From contig JAHHGT010000008.1 of assembly GCA_019359745.1 (NCBI GenBank), positions 1 through 64,000 on the forward strand: 64,000 nucleotides of DNA, given 5' to 3'. The DNA comes from Aphanothece saxicola GSE-SYN-MK-01-06B. GTDB taxonomy: Bacteria; Cyanobacteriota; Cyanobacteriia; PCC-6307; Cyanobiaceae. A program made the position numbers and the translations under genes. Below, one piece after another: positions 36,168-46,643 of this stretch; the first letter of the stretch is position 1, and each line of letters begins with the position of its first letter. A model generated the notes under the pieces. The model was given only the letters and a program-made list of their open reading frames with translations. It was not told the DNA's origin and did not search any database.

Positions 36168-36599
36168 TCAGTGGCCACGGGCTGGCGCAATCCGCCGGAA
36201 CGGATCCGGCAGACAGGCCTCGACCAGCTCCATGGCCAGGAAGGCCGAGAAGCTCATGCCGCCGCAGCTGATCGCTTCTGCGGCCCCCGGCAGGCTGCCG
36301 CGATGGATGGACATCTGCGCCGCTGACGACGCCATGGGCGGATGGCGCCGCTGCAGCTCCGCTTCGATGCGCAGCCGCAGGGCCTGGGGCACCCGGGCGC
36401 TGGGGGCATGGCCCCGGGCCCAGCCGCCCAGGGCGCACCAGCGGCAGTGCTGATCGAGGAGCTTGCTGTGCTTGCCGCGCTTGAGAAAGCGCACCAGTTC
36501 CTCACCGGCAACAGGGTGCTCAGGCTGGATGGAGACCCGCCATCGGATGCCCGCTCTGGTGTGATCGTGCAGCACGATCGGAAACGCTGTGGACGCCAT
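36168..36599 (-). CDS. Hypothetical accessory protein
   Basis: MASTAFPIVLHDHTRAGIRWRVSIQPEHPVAGEELVRFLKRGKHSKLLDQHCRWCALG... Confidence 0.5.
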   Translation of the reverse strand: MASTAFPIVLHDHTRAGIRWRVSIQPEHPVAGEELVRFLKRGKHSKLLDQHCRWCALGGWARGHAPSARVPQALRLRIEAELQRRHPPMASSAAQMSIHRGSLPGAAEAISCGGMSFSAFLAMELVEACLPDPFRRIAPARGH

Positions 36600-36638
36600 G
36601 GCGAAGCCGGCGAAGGACGCCGAAGCCAGGCGCGGGGA

Positions 36639-36694
36639 GGGCAAGGGCGGCAGAGCGCAGCGAGGCCGCTGGCGCAGCCCTTGCCCCGCCGCGC
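36639..36694 (-). promoter_or_regulatory. Leader hairpin, copy B
   Basis: GGGCAAGGGC...GCCCTTGCCC stem upstream of ATG at 36599. Confidence 0.55.
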
Positions 36695-37075
36695 ACGCTG
36701 AGGAGGCCTGTCGCCCCAACCGGTGGAGGACAAGGCGATTCCGGTGCCGCCAATAGTGGCGCCTCCATCACGCCCAGGTCAGCCACGAGACTCGTACTCA
36801 GCCCACCAGCGCAAAGAACTGTGGTGAGAGCTGCGCAGAAATCTGCGGTTTTATGCAGATGAGTCAAGCCCGCCACCTCAGTCAGCAAGGGGGAAAGCCG
36901 CATATACGCCCCGTTCAGGCCTCACATGGCTTTAATAGGACTGCGCTTGAGCCACTGCCCACCTGCCATGAGCAGCCCTGACATCCTGATCCAGCGTGTG
37001 GGCCTGAAACGGCTTGATTTATGCATCGGACGCATGGATTTGACCATCTTTTGCGAATAGGGAGCGTTTCTTTTC

Positions 37076-40000
37076 GTGGCTCTTAAGGAACTTTGCACCC
37101 CCCGCCCCTCGGTCTTCGCAGCAGATCGGCGCGCCACGGTGCTCAACCTCGACACCTTCCTCAAGGGTGAGGTGGATGGTGGGGCGTTCTTTGAGGAGAA
37201 CTACTTCACCAACGGGATGCTCGCTCTGGTGGAGCGTGCCTTCCGTCATCTGAGTGGCTCTGGTGCTGGCTCCTCGGTGTTTCAGCTCTCCCAGGCCATG
37301 GGTGGAGGCAAGACCCACAGCATGATTTCCCTGGGCCTGCTGGCCCGGGATCCCCACCTCCGCCAGGAGGTGTGCTCGCAGATCGAAGGCGGCAATCCTG
37401 CCCCGAGCTTGGGTGCCTGCCAGGTGGTGGGCTTCAACGGCCGCAGCACCGATGCCACCGGGGGGATTTGGGGCTCCATCGCAGAGCAGTTGGGCAAGGG
37501 CGAGCAATTCGCTAAGTACGTTTCCCCCCTGCTGAGTGCACCGGGCCCGCAGGCGTGGAAGGAGCTTCTCGGCGAGCAGCCGCTGGTGATCTTCCTGGAC
37601 GAGCTGCCGCCGTATCTGGAATACGCCGTAGCGGTGCCGGTGGGCAACGGCAACCTGGCCACGGTGACCACGGCCGCGTTGGCCAACCTGTTCGTGGCCG
37701 TCACGGAGATGCCCAACGTCTGCCTGGTGCTCTCCGACCTGGGCGGCACGAACTACTCCGGTGGGCAGGACAACATCAACCAGGCGGTTGATAAAGCCAT
37801 CCAGCAGCTGACGGGTGAATCGCGGCGGATTGCGGTGCCGATCACACCGGTGAATCCCAACGGCGACGAGCTGTATCACATCCTGCGCAAACGCCTTTTT
37901 GCCGAGGTGGCACCCCAGAACGCCATTAATGGCGTGGCTGGCTCCTACCGGGAGGCGCTACGGGAAGCGGTGAACATGGGGCTCACCACCACAACCCCGG
38001 AGTCCCTCTACACCCGGGTTCAGGACTCCTACCCCTTCCATCCCGACCTGCGGGAGCTGGTAGGCAAATTCAAGGAGAACGAGGGGTTCCAGCAGACCCG
38101 TGGCGTGATCCGCCTGATGCAGATGGTCGTCTCCGACCTCTGGCACTCAGGCAAGGCAGCTGGTTTGGAGCTGATCCATCCCTACGACCTCGACCTCAAC
38201 AAGGATGAGCTCGCCTCAGAGGTGCGCACGATCAACCCCAGCTTGAGTGAGGCAATCGCTCACGACATCGCCCATGGCGGTGATGCCGAAGTTGAGGTGA
38301 TCGATGAAGCCAACGGCAACACAGATGCCTCCGATGCCGCCCGCCTGATCCTGGTGGCCTCTCTCTCCACTACTCCTGGCGCCATCCACGGAATGCGGGA
38401 GTACCAACTGGTGGACTGCCTGCAGCGACCTGGCCGAGACCTCTCGTCGTTCAAGCCGAACGTTCTCGACAAGCTGGCAACGCGGGCCTGGTACCTGCAT
38501 AACTCACCGGACGGCCGGCTGTTCTTCAAGAACCAGCAGAACCTGGCGGCCAAGCTGCGCTCCACCGCTCAATCGCTCCACAACGAAACCGTCGAGAGGA
38601 TGCTGCGGGAGCACCTACAGGACTACTTCGAGCCCAGCCTGCGCGACTGCTTCCAGGTGGTGAAGGTGCTGCCCCCGCCTGATGAGGTGCAGCTCGATCA
38701 GGAGAAAACCACGTTGGTCATCACCCGTCCCGGCGGGCAGGCCAATGGGCTTCCGGTGTCGCAGGACTGGCAGGACTGGTGGCAGCAGCAGCCATTCAAG
38801 AACCGGGTGCTGTTCCTGAGCGGCTCGAAGGACACCTACATGCGCATTCTTGAGGCTGCTCGGCAAGCGCGCGCCCTAGAGAGCATCGAGGCTGACCTCA
38901 AAAGCGAGAACACACCTGCAGATGACCCGCAATGGCGCGCACATGATTCACTCCAAGCCCGGATTGGCTTGCAGTTTTCTTCTGCGTTAAAGGAGACTTT
39001 TGATCAACTGGTCTATCCATCAAGGGAAAGCTCCCTGCGTCCTAATTCTGTGATTTTAGATTTCGCAGGAAACACCAATGGCGAGGCCACGATCAAAGAG
39101 ACCCTGAGAGTTGCCAATAAATTTACGGCTGAAATATCAGATGACAAATTCCGCGCCTTTGCGGAAGCTCGTCTCTTTGGCTCAACTGATAGTGCCGTAG
39201 CTCTGTGGAGTGATGTAAAGCGGGCAGCTGCGACTCGCACCGACTGGCCGCTGCATAAGACGTCGGCACTCGATGACCTGAAGGCCGACGCGATCCAGCG
39301 CGATCGCTGGCGGCCTGAGGGCAACTACGTGCGCAGGGGGCCCTTCCCTCCGCCGACTCCCAACATCGAGATCCGGGAGCTGAGCCGCGACGACGACGGC
39401 GATGGCCGTACCTATCTGCAGTTGATCCCCCTGCACTGCGACAGCATTGTGTTCGAAAGCGGGGAGAGCGAGCCGACCACCGCCTCATCGCCAGTGCCTT
39501 CGACGGCCAAGTTTGAGGCTAAGGGCCTGCAATACAAGTTCCTGGCATTTGACAGCGAGAACCCTGAGCGCCAAAGCGAGGTGAAGACCTGGACAGCGAC
39601 CCTGCGACTCAAGAAACAACTCCATGACCGCGGGAATCACTACGAGGTGGAGCTGTTGGCCTTCCCCAGGGCCAATGGGGTGAGCATCCACTACACAACG
39701 GATGGCTCCTCGCCGATCGGCAGCAATGCGGCGGTGTACGACGGGTCGATCCGCGTGCCGGACAACTGCCGCAAGGTCTGCGCCGTGGCCCAGGCCCCGA
39801 CTTACTCGCTGACCTCCCAAGGGATCGTGCAGGACATCCCTAAGCGCGGGGAGGAGGTGCGCACCATTGATGCCACCCGCCCTGCGCGTTGGCAGAAGGT
39901 GAGCAAGCTCGATGACTCTGGGGCGGTGTGGGACCTGATCACCCGGCTGGAGCAGAACCCAGGGGTGCTGGCCTACGACGTGGAACTTTCTGCCAAGAGC

Positions 40001-40219
40001 AGCAATGGCGAGCAGATCGTGGACTACTCCGGCTCGCTGGCCAACGGTTACGGCGGCGCCGAGCTCAAGACGGTGGCTGGCAAGCTCCAGGACATCGTGC
40101 AGGACGGGACGCTGCGGATGGAGATCGGCAACTTGGGCTTCTCCACTGGGCAAGCCCTGATCGACTGGCTGAACGCAACTAAGGAGCCGTTCAACCTCAG
40201 CTACGTGGATCAGGACTGA
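37076..40219 (+). CDS. DUF499-type defence ATPase
   Basis: VFQLSQAMGGGKTHSMISLGLLAR P-loop and LVIFLDELPPYLEYA; ALKELCTPRPSVFAADRRATVLNLDTFL N-terminus typical of DUF499. Confidence 0.85.
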   Translation: MALKELCTPRPSVFAADRRATVLNLDTFLKGEVDGGAFFEENYFTNGMLALVERAFRHLSGSGAGSSVFQLSQAMGGGKTHSMISLGLLARDPHLRQEVCSQIEGGNPAPSLGACQVVGFNGRSTDATGGIWGSIAEQLGKGEQFAKYVSPLLSAPGPQAWKELLGEQPLVIFLDELPPYLEYAVAVPVGNGNLATVTTAALANLFVAVTEMPNVCLVLSDLGGTNYSGGQDNINQAVDKAIQQLTGESRRIAVPITPVNPNGDELYHILRKRLFAEVAPQNAINGVAGSYREALREAVNMGLTTTTPESLYTRVQDSYPFHPDLRELVGKFKENEGFQQTRGVIRLMQMVVSDLWHSGKAAGLELIHPYDLDLNKDELASEVRTINPSLSEAIAHDIAHGGDAEVEVIDEANGNTDASDAARLILVASLSTTPGAIHGMREYQLVDCLQRPGRDLSSFKPNVLDKLATRAWYLHNSPDGRLFFKNQQNLAAKLRSTAQSLHNETVERMLREHLQDYFEPSLRDCFQVVKVLPPPDEVQLDQEKTTLVITRPGGQANGLPVSQDWQDWWQQQPFKNRVLFLSGSKDTYMRILEAARQARALESIEADLKSENTPADDPQWRAHDSLQARIGLQFSSALKETFDQLVYPSRESSLRPNSVILDFAGNTNGEATIKETLRVANKFTAEISDDKFRAFAEARLFGSTDSAVALWSDVKRAAATRTDWPLHKTSALDDLKADAIQRDRWRPEGNYVRRGPFPPPTPNIEIRELSRDDDGDGRTYLQLIPLHCDSIVFESGESEPTTASSPVPSTAKFEAKGLQYKFLAFDSENPERQSEVKTWTATLRLKKQLHDRGNHYEVELLAFPRANGVSIHYTTDGSSPIGSNAAVYDGSIRVPDNCRKVCAVAQAPTYSLTSQGIVQDIPKRGEEVRTIDATRPARWQKVSKLDDSGAVWDLITRLEQNPGVLAYDVELSAKSSNGEQIVDYSGSLANGYGGAELKTVAGKLQDIVQDGTLRMEIGNLGFSTGQALIDWLNATKEPFNLSYVDQD

Positions 40220-40222
40220 GCC

Positions 40223-40846
40223 ATGGCCAGAACCCCCGTAGCTTCACGCAAGAGCATCGGTCTGGGCTTTGTGCCAGAGGAGAGCCGCCATGGCTTTCTG
40301 ATCCACATACCCAAGGGTGCCGCCAAGGGGGACCTGATCTCGATCAGCGAATACCGGGGCGATCGCTTTAGCGGAGTAGATGTCACCTCCCTACCGGCAC
40401 CGCCACCTTCCGACCCGGCGCTGCGAGTGTCGTTGGATCGGGGGCGCTGGGCAGCCCTGGCGCCAGCGTTCTGGGAGGAGGCCAACCGGCGGCTGCGGGC
40501 TAACGGCCTGGCCACCGCCAAGCTCACCAAGAGCCCGACCAAGCCGATCCCGGTGCATCCCTCACTGGGCAAGGAGCTCTGCGTGCTGTGCTGGGCAGTG
40601 GAGGAAGCCTCGATTGACGACACCCCCAATGCCCTGCGCAACTGGGAAGCGCTGGCACCGGAAGAGCGCTGGTGGCTGTACACGATGACAGTGGCCACCA
40701 CCGGCCAGGCGATGAACAAGGGGGTGGGATGGCGCAAGGCTCTGCGAGCCGCCATCGCCGATAACCCCTTTGTGAAGGGAGAGGGGATGTCACCCAAAGC
40801 TCGCCGTGAACTGCTTGGCCACTCGCAACTAGCGCTTGAGATCTGA
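40223..40846 (+). CDS. DUF3780-like protein
   Basis: Size, gene position and GFGFVPEESRHGFLIHIPKGA-type N-terminus; WEALAPEERWWLYTMT. Confidence 0.75.
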   Translation: MARTPVASRKSIGLGFVPEESRHGFLIHIPKGAAKGDLISISEYRGDRFSGVDVTSLPAPPPSDPALRVSLDRGRWAALAPAFWEEANRRLRANGLATAKLTKSPTKPIPVHPSLGKELCVLCWAVEEASIDDTPNALRNWEALAPEERWWLYTMTVATTGQAMNKGVGWRKALRAAIADNPFVKGEGMSPKARRELLGHSQLALEI

Positions 40847-40847
40847 G

Positions 40848-43841
40848 ATGCAGAAAGCCTTCATCGAAACCCAATTCCCTATTGCCCGGCTCTCGGCGGA
40901 AGCATACAAAGAGCGCAAAGCCAATAACGGGCAGACACTGACTCGCCTTGGTAAATGGTGGGGCCGCAAGCCCCTCATCCTGGTGCGGGCCTGCATCCTG
41001 GGGATGTTGATGCCAGCGTCAGACAATCCCAAAAAAGATCGACATATCTTTCTCAAGATCCTCACGATGGACGATGAAGGCACTTGGAATCGCCAAAAGG
41101 GTGAGATTCCTGTGAAAGCTTGGCGGGAGGCAGCTCCAGCACAGATCCAGGATAAATACTTTGGGGCCAGTGGTTGGCAACGCGGAATAAGTGCTGACCA
41201 GAAAGAATTTGTCTTAGCTGAGATTCTGGAAGAACTAACCGAGTCTCAACGCCAACGGCTTGATGATCAACGCAGGCGTTCAATCGCCGACCGCTCCACA
41301 TTCGACGGATTGTCCTATGCCGAGCGAATCGCCGAGTGTGAACGCCCCGAGAATGTGGCGGGTCCGTCTCAGGCAGCCTGGGCGGAGATCAATGATCACT
41401 TGGGTACTAGCGCTGCCAATCTAAAAGGGCTGATCGAACAACTTGGTCAGCGCAGTTTTGGCCACACGCCCCGAGTGGGCGATAGTTTTTGCGGTGGCGG
41501 TTCGATTCCCTTTGAAGCCGCCCGCATTGGATGCGAAGCCTTTGGCTCCGACCTTAATCCCGTGGCTGGCTTGCTGACATGGGCCAGCCTGAATCTTCTT
41601 GGTGGTGGCCAGGCGATACAGGAAGAGGTGATGTGCGTGCAGGCAAAAGCCCTTGCCGCCGCTGATCAACAAGTCACTGCATGGGGTATTGAACACAACG
41701 ATAAGGGTGAGCGTGCTGACGCCTATCTCTATTGCGTAGAAGTCAAGCCAGAAGGATGTGACTACTACATCCCCTTGGCCCCGAGTTGGCTGATTGGTGA
41801 GAAATCAAAAGTAGTGGCCCGTTGGGAACTGGTGCCAGGATCAGACCGACTGCAACCAGATATAGCCGTCGTCAACGAAGCTGAATTGAAGCTCTACAAA
41901 GCAAAAAAAGGAGCCACTATTGTGAATAGCCGGGTAATCGATCCATTTAACTCCAGCCGCTCGTGGTCGATCGAAGCCTTGCGCGGCCCTGAAGGATTGC
42001 GGCACTGGAGCAACGAAGATATTGTGCCACGCCCTGGCGATGTGTTTCAGGAAAGGCTTTATTGCATTCGCTGGATCAATAGCCGCGGTGAACGTCGCTA
42101 TGCCGCACCCGATGCAGCCGATCTAGAGCGAGAAGGAAAGGTACTTAAGCTGCTACGTGAACGCTTCTCAGAATGGCAGCTGGAGGGGTTCATCCCGTCG
42201 AAAGCGATCCCTGAGGGAGGTGACAAAACCGAGGAACCGATTCGAACCCGTGGCTGGAAATATTGGCATCATTTGTTTACGCCTAGGCAGTTGTTGACCC
42301 ATGGGGTTCTGGCGCAGATCAGTGGAGAACTGGCTCAGACAAAGGCAGCGAAAGTGGGATGCTTGCTGGGGCTAGGAAAACTTGCGAACTGGGACTCTCG
42401 TCTCTGTGGCTGGGATTCTAGCCCAGCGAACGAAAAGGGCAACGGAGTATTTCAGAACCAAGCCCTAAATACGCAATTTGCCTTTTCAAATAGGCCTGTT
42501 ATTAAATTCATTACTTCTTGGGAGCTAGATATTGCCTATTCTGTGCCAAGCATGGCGCAGAGCCGTGTCATTGATGCAGACGCTCGCGATCTCTGCGAGT
42601 CCTGTGATCTCTGGATCACCGATCCACCCTACGCTGATGCGGTCAACTATCACGAACTCGCCGACTTTTTCCTGTCCTGGTACGACAAGCAAGTCGCAAG
42701 AATTTTTCCGGAATGGATTTCAGACGCCCGAGCACAGCTTGCAGTGCGCGGTGATGGCGATGATTTCCGTCGTTCAATGGTGGAGATATATCAGAACCTG
42801 GCCCGCAACATGCCGGACAAAGGCTTGCAGATAGTTATGTTCACCCATCAAGATCCAGCTGTGTGGGCCGGATTGGGCATGATTCTCTGGGCAGCAGGAC
42901 TGAAAGCCACCGCAGCATGGACGATCAACACTGAAACAGATGCGGTGGGCATCAAAAAAGGCAACTATGTACAGGGCACCGTTTGCCTAGTGTTGCGCAA
43001 GCGTGCTGCAGCGGAGCCTGGATTCCTCTTTGACATTTTCCCAATGGTTGAAGACGAGGTTCGAGCTCAAATTGCCTCGATGCAGGCTCTTGATGAGGAT
43101 GGAGAGCCAAACTTTAACGATTCAGACTATCAACTAGCTGCCTATGCAGCGGCACTCAAGGTTCTCACCCAATACTCGACCCTCGATGGCAAGAACGTCA
43201 CCGATGAAGTCTTCGCCGTCCGCTCTAAAAACCAAAAGAGCGACTTTCAGCAAGTCATCGAACGCGCAATCACAATTGCCTGTGACGAGCTGATCCCAAA
43301 AGGTCTTAATGACTCCTGGCGCGACCTGAGCCTGATTGAGCGCTACTACCTCCGTGCCGTCGACATCGAGTCCCGTGGTGAACGCCGCAAGGGCATGTAC
43401 GAAGAACTCGCCCGCGGCTTTGGCGTAACCGACATCAAGCCCCTGCTCAAGAGCGATAAGGCCAACGGCACCTGCGTCCATACGCCATCGGGCTTTGGCA
43501 CCAGCCTCCTGGCACCCATCGACGGTGCCGTGGAATCAGCTGCTGCTCTGCCTCGCCGAGGTCGTACCAGCGCCAGTGGCCCCCACCCCTTCGCCGCCAG
43601 CCCCCTACGCCATCTGCTTTTTGCCATCTGCGAGACAGCTGCTGCCGACAACGATCCCAATCAAGGGCGCCAGTACCTGCGTGACACCTTCGGGCAGACC
43701 TACTGGGGCCGCAGAGAGTCGATGGTGCGTCTACTCGATTGGCTGGCTGCCCTCGGAAACTCGGAGGACACCGCCGGCTGGGCCAAGGACTCAGAGGCAG
43801 CGCGCATCCTGGCCGGCCGCCTGAGGAACGATGACGCCTAA
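40848..43841 (+). CDS. DUF1156-containing DNA methyltransferase
   Basis: LGKWWGRKPLILVRACILG (DUF1156), DSFCGGGSIPFEAARIGCEAFGSDLNPVA, ITDPPYADAVNYHELADFF catalytic motif. Confidence 0.85.
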   Translation: MQKAFIETQFPIARLSAEAYKERKANNGQTLTRLGKWWGRKPLILVRACILGMLMPASDNPKKDRHIFLKILTMDDEGTWNRQKGEIPVKAWREAAPAQIQDKYFGASGWQRGISADQKEFVLAEILEELTESQRQRLDDQRRRSIADRSTFDGLSYAERIAECERPENVAGPSQAAWAEINDHLGTSAANLKGLIEQLGQRSFGHTPRVGDSFCGGGSIPFEAARIGCEAFGSDLNPVAGLLTWASLNLLGGGQAIQEEVMCVQAKALAAADQQVTAWGIEHNDKGERADAYLYCVEVKPEGCDYYIPLAPSWLIGEKSKVVARWELVPGSDRLQPDIAVVNEAELKLYKAKKGATIVNSRVIDPFNSSRSWSIEALRGPEGLRHWSNEDIVPRPGDVFQERLYCIRWINSRGERRYAAPDAADLEREGKVLKLLRERFSEWQLEGFIPSKAIPEGGDKTEEPIRTRGWKYWHHLFTPRQLLTHGVLAQISGELAQTKAAKVGCLLGLGKLANWDSRLCGWDSSPANEKGNGVFQNQALNTQFAFSNRPVIKFITSWELDIAYSVPSMAQSRVIDADARDLCESCDLWITDPPYADAVNYHELADFFLSWYDKQVARIFPEWISDARAQLAVRGDGDDFRRSMVEIYQNLARNMPDKGLQIVMFTHQDPAVWAGLGMILWAAGLKATAAWTINTETDAVGIKKGNYVQGTVCLVLRKRAAAEPGFLFDIFPMVEDEVRAQIASMQALDEDGEPNFNDSDYQLAAYAAALKVLTQYSTLDGKNVTDEVFAVRSKNQKSDFQQVIERAITIACDELIPKGLNDSWRDLSLIERYYLRAVDIESRGERRKGMYEELARGFGVTDIKPLLKSDKANGTCVHTPSGFGTSLLAPIDGAVESAAALPRRGRTSASGPHPFAASPLRHLLFAICETAAADNDPNQGRQYLRDTFGQTYWGRRESMVRLLDWLAALGNSEDTAGWAKDSEAARILAGRLRNDDA

Positions 43842-46639
43842 TGCTCAAGCACCACTCCAGTAGGCGCAACCGGCTCGATCAGGGCGTTCTCAACGAACGC
43901 CTACAGGGGGCTGTGAGCTACGACCGCATCGCCGGCTACTTCCGCTCCAGCCTGCTTGAAGTCGCTGGAGAAGCGATCACTGGGGTAAGCGGCAAGGTGC
44001 GGATCATCTGCAACTCCGATCTCGATCCAGACGATCTAGCCACAGCCACCGCTGCCCAGGCGGCACTGCGCCGCAGTTGGTGTGCTGGCCAACCTGAACT
44101 AGCGCCCCCCAACGCCCTACCTCGTTACAAGGCGCTCTACGACGCCCTGCTCAGCGACAAGATCGAGATCCGAGTGCTGCCCGATACGGCCTTCGGGTTG
44201 ATTCACGGCAAGGCGGGCGTGATCAGCTACGCCGATCGCCCCGCCACCGCCTTCCTCGGCAGCGTCAACGAAAGCGCCAGCGCCTGGAAGCTCAACTACG
44301 AGCTGCTCTGGGAAAGCGACGAGCCAGACACCATCGCCTGGGTGCAGGAGGAGTTTGACGCCCTCTGGAACGATCACCGCGCCCGCTCCCTGGCCGACTG
44401 CCCGTTCATCCAGAACGATGTGCAGCGGATCATCCACCGCCAGGTGGTGGAACCCGAGAAGCTGCAAACCAGCTCGGTGATGGAGGCTGCCGCCGCCGCC
44501 GCGGTGGAAACACCGATCTACCGGCGCGAGCAGGGTCTCTGGCCCCATCAGAAGTACTTCGCCAGCCTTGCCCTGGAACGCCATCGCCTCGGCGGGGCTC
44601 GCTTGGTGCTCGCCGATCAGGTGGGACTGGGCAAAACCATCCAGTTGGCCATGGCTGCCCTGCTGATGGCCCTGGAGGATCCCCAAGGGGGACCGATCCT
44701 GGTGCTCGCCCCCAAGCCCTTGCTGCAGCAGTGGCGCGACGAGCTGATGGAGCTGCTGCAGCTGCCTTCTGCCTACTGGAACGGCCGCAGCTGGGTGGAT
44801 GAAAACGATGTGGAGCACCCCTCGGAAGGGGTGAAGTCGCTCAGCAAATGCCCAAGGCGCATCGGGCTGGTGTCGCAGGGCCTGATCGTGCGGGGGATGC
44901 CGGATGCGATCCGACAGCTGCTCAACCAGCGCTACACCTGCGTCATCGTCGACGAAGCCCACCGGGCCAGGCGCCGCAACCGACCCAAGACGGATGCCGG
45001 CCAGCCGGAGGTGGATGAGAGGGCAGAGCCCAACAAGCTGATGAGCTTCCTCTGCCAGATCGGCGAGAAGACCAAAAGCATGCTGTTCGCCACCGCCACC
45101 CCGGTGCAGTTGCACCCGGTGGAGGCATGGGACCTGCTCTCGATCCTCTCCAACGGCAACGAAGGGGTTCTTGGTGGCAAGACCGCTACCAGCCGCTGGT
45201 TTAGCGCCTACCGCACGATCCAGATCGCCACCGGCGAGCAAAGCGTTCCGGCAGACGACGATTTCGAGGGCTGGCAATTCGTGATGGACCCTCTGCCCGC
45301 TTCCTCAGAGGATCCCGCAATTGAGAAGATCCGCCGGCACCTACGAGCTCCAGACAAGAAGTGGCAGTTCAGACCTGAGGATCTGGATAAGTTGCCCAAT
45401 GCGTTGCGCCGCGTACAACTCAAGAACAAGCTGCTACCGGAGTACGGCGAGCGTTTCAACCCGATGCTGCGCTGCATCGTGCGCCGCACCCGCAGTTACC
45501 TGGAGCAGGAGATAAACCCGGCCACCGGCGGCTACTACCTCCCCAAGGTGGAGGTGAAGCTTTTCGGGGAAGACGACAACGACGCCATCAACCTTGGCGG
45601 CTACCTCAAGGACGCATACAAAGAAGCCGAGACGTTTAGTGAGCTCCTGCAGAAGCGGATGCGCGGGGCTGGCTTTTTCAAGACCCTGTTGCTGCGCCGC
45701 CTGGGCAGCTCCATGGAGGCTGGTCGAAACACCGTGGCCAAGCTGCTCAACGTCTCACCAGACACAGGCGACGACGAGGACGAGGACGACATCGACGAAG
45801 ACCTCTTCGGTAACGAGGGGCAGCCCCAGGGCTACAGCGAGTTCCGCAACTTCTCCACAGATGAGATCACGTCCTTGGAGCGCTGCCTCAGGCTGCTGAA
45901 AGAGGGCAGCAAAAGCGACCCGAAGCTGGAAGCCATCCTCGGCTACCTACTCGGCACCAACCCCAATGCGAGCGAACGCTGGGTGGACCGGGGCTGCATC
46001 CTCTTCTCGCAGTACTACGACACGGTGCGCTGGGTTGGCGAGCAGCTAGCCAAACACTCCGACATTCCCAGTGACCTGACGATCGGCCTCTATGCCGGCA
46101 GCAACCGTTCTGGGTTCTGGTTGGGCGGCCGTTTCCAACGCTGCGACCGCACCCTGCTGAAAAACCGTGTGCGCAGTGGTGAGATCAAACTTCTGCTCGG
46201 CACCGACGCCGCCTCCGAAGGTCTCAACCTGCAGCGCCTCGGCACCCTGATCAACATCGACCTTCCCTGGAATCCCACCCGCCTGGAGCAACGCAAGGGC
46301 CGGATCCAACGCATCGGCCAGGCCCGCAATCAAATCTGGATCGCCAACCTGCGCTACCGGGACTCTGTGGAAGACAAGGTGCACCGTGTGTTGGCCGAGC
46401 GCCTCCAGGCCATCCATGAGCTTTTCGGCCAGATCCCTGACACCCTGGAAGACGTCTGGGTGAAGGTGGCCCTCAACGATGAGGCCGAGATCGCCGAGCT
46501 GATCGATCAGACCACCGCCACCCGCAACCCCTTCGACAAGAAATACAGCAAAGTGGAAGACTCAGCCTGGGAAACCTGTGCATCAGTGCTCAACCCCATC
46601 AGCGTGCGGGAGTTGATGGAGACTGGGTGGGGAGGATAG
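43841..46639 (+). CDS. PLD-like nuclease domain fused to SNF2/DEAD helicase
   Basis: IHGKAGVISYADRPATAFLGSVNES (HKD-like), LVLADQVGLGKTIQLAMAALL, CVIVDEAHRARRR, LLLGTDAASEGLNLQRL. Confidence 0.85.
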   Translation: MLKHHSSRRNRLDQGVLNERLQGAVSYDRIAGYFRSSLLEVAGEAITGVSGKVRIICNSDLDPDDLATATAAQAALRRSWCAGQPELAPPNALPRYKALYDALLSDKIEIRVLPDTAFGLIHGKAGVISYADRPATAFLGSVNESASAWKLNYELLWESDEPDTIAWVQEEFDALWNDHRARSLADCPFIQNDVQRIIHRQVVEPEKLQTSSVMEAAAAAAVETPIYRREQGLWPHQKYFASLALERHRLGGARLVLADQVGLGKTIQLAMAALLMALEDPQGGPILVLAPKPLLQQWRDELMELLQLPSAYWNGRSWVDENDVEHPSEGVKSLSKCPRRIGLVSQGLIVRGMPDAIRQLLNQRYTCVIVDEAHRARRRNRPKTDAGQPEVDERAEPNKLMSFLCQIGEKTKSMLFATATPVQLHPVEAWDLLSILSNGNEGVLGGKTATSRWFSAYRTIQIATGEQSVPADDDFEGWQFVMDPLPASSEDPAIEKIRRHLRAPDKKWQFRPEDLDKLPNALRRVQLKNKLLPEYGERFNPMLRCIVRRTRSYLEQEINPATGGYYLPKVEVKLFGEDDNDAINLGGYLKDAYKEAETFSELLQKRMRGAGFFKTLLLRRLGSSMEAGRNTVAKLLNVSPDTGDDEDEDDIDEDLFGNEGQPQGYSEFRNFSTDEITSLERCLRLLKEGSKSDPKLEAILGYLLGTNPNASERWVDRGCILFSQYYDTVRWVGEQLAKHSDIPSDLTIGLYAGSNRSGFWLGGRFQRCDRTLLKNRVRSGEIKLLLGTDAASEGLNLQRLGTLINIDLPWNPTRLEQRKGRIQRIGQARNQIWIANLRYRDSVEDKVHRVLAERLQAIHELFGQIPDTLEDVWVKVALNDEAEIAELIDQTTATRNPFDKKYSKVEDSAWETCASVLNPISVRELMETGWGG

Positions 46640-46643
46640 AGGA

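Noticed and set aside
34970-36453. Long + strand ORFs such as 35212-35898 and 35640-36326
   Set aside because: Composition looks like shadow frames of minus-strand small genes that have coherent starts and leader hairpins.
41490-41515. tRNA-like GGTTCGATTCC word
   Set aside because: Inside the methyltransferase CDS with no acceptor or anticodon stems; no tRNA gene was recognised in the window.
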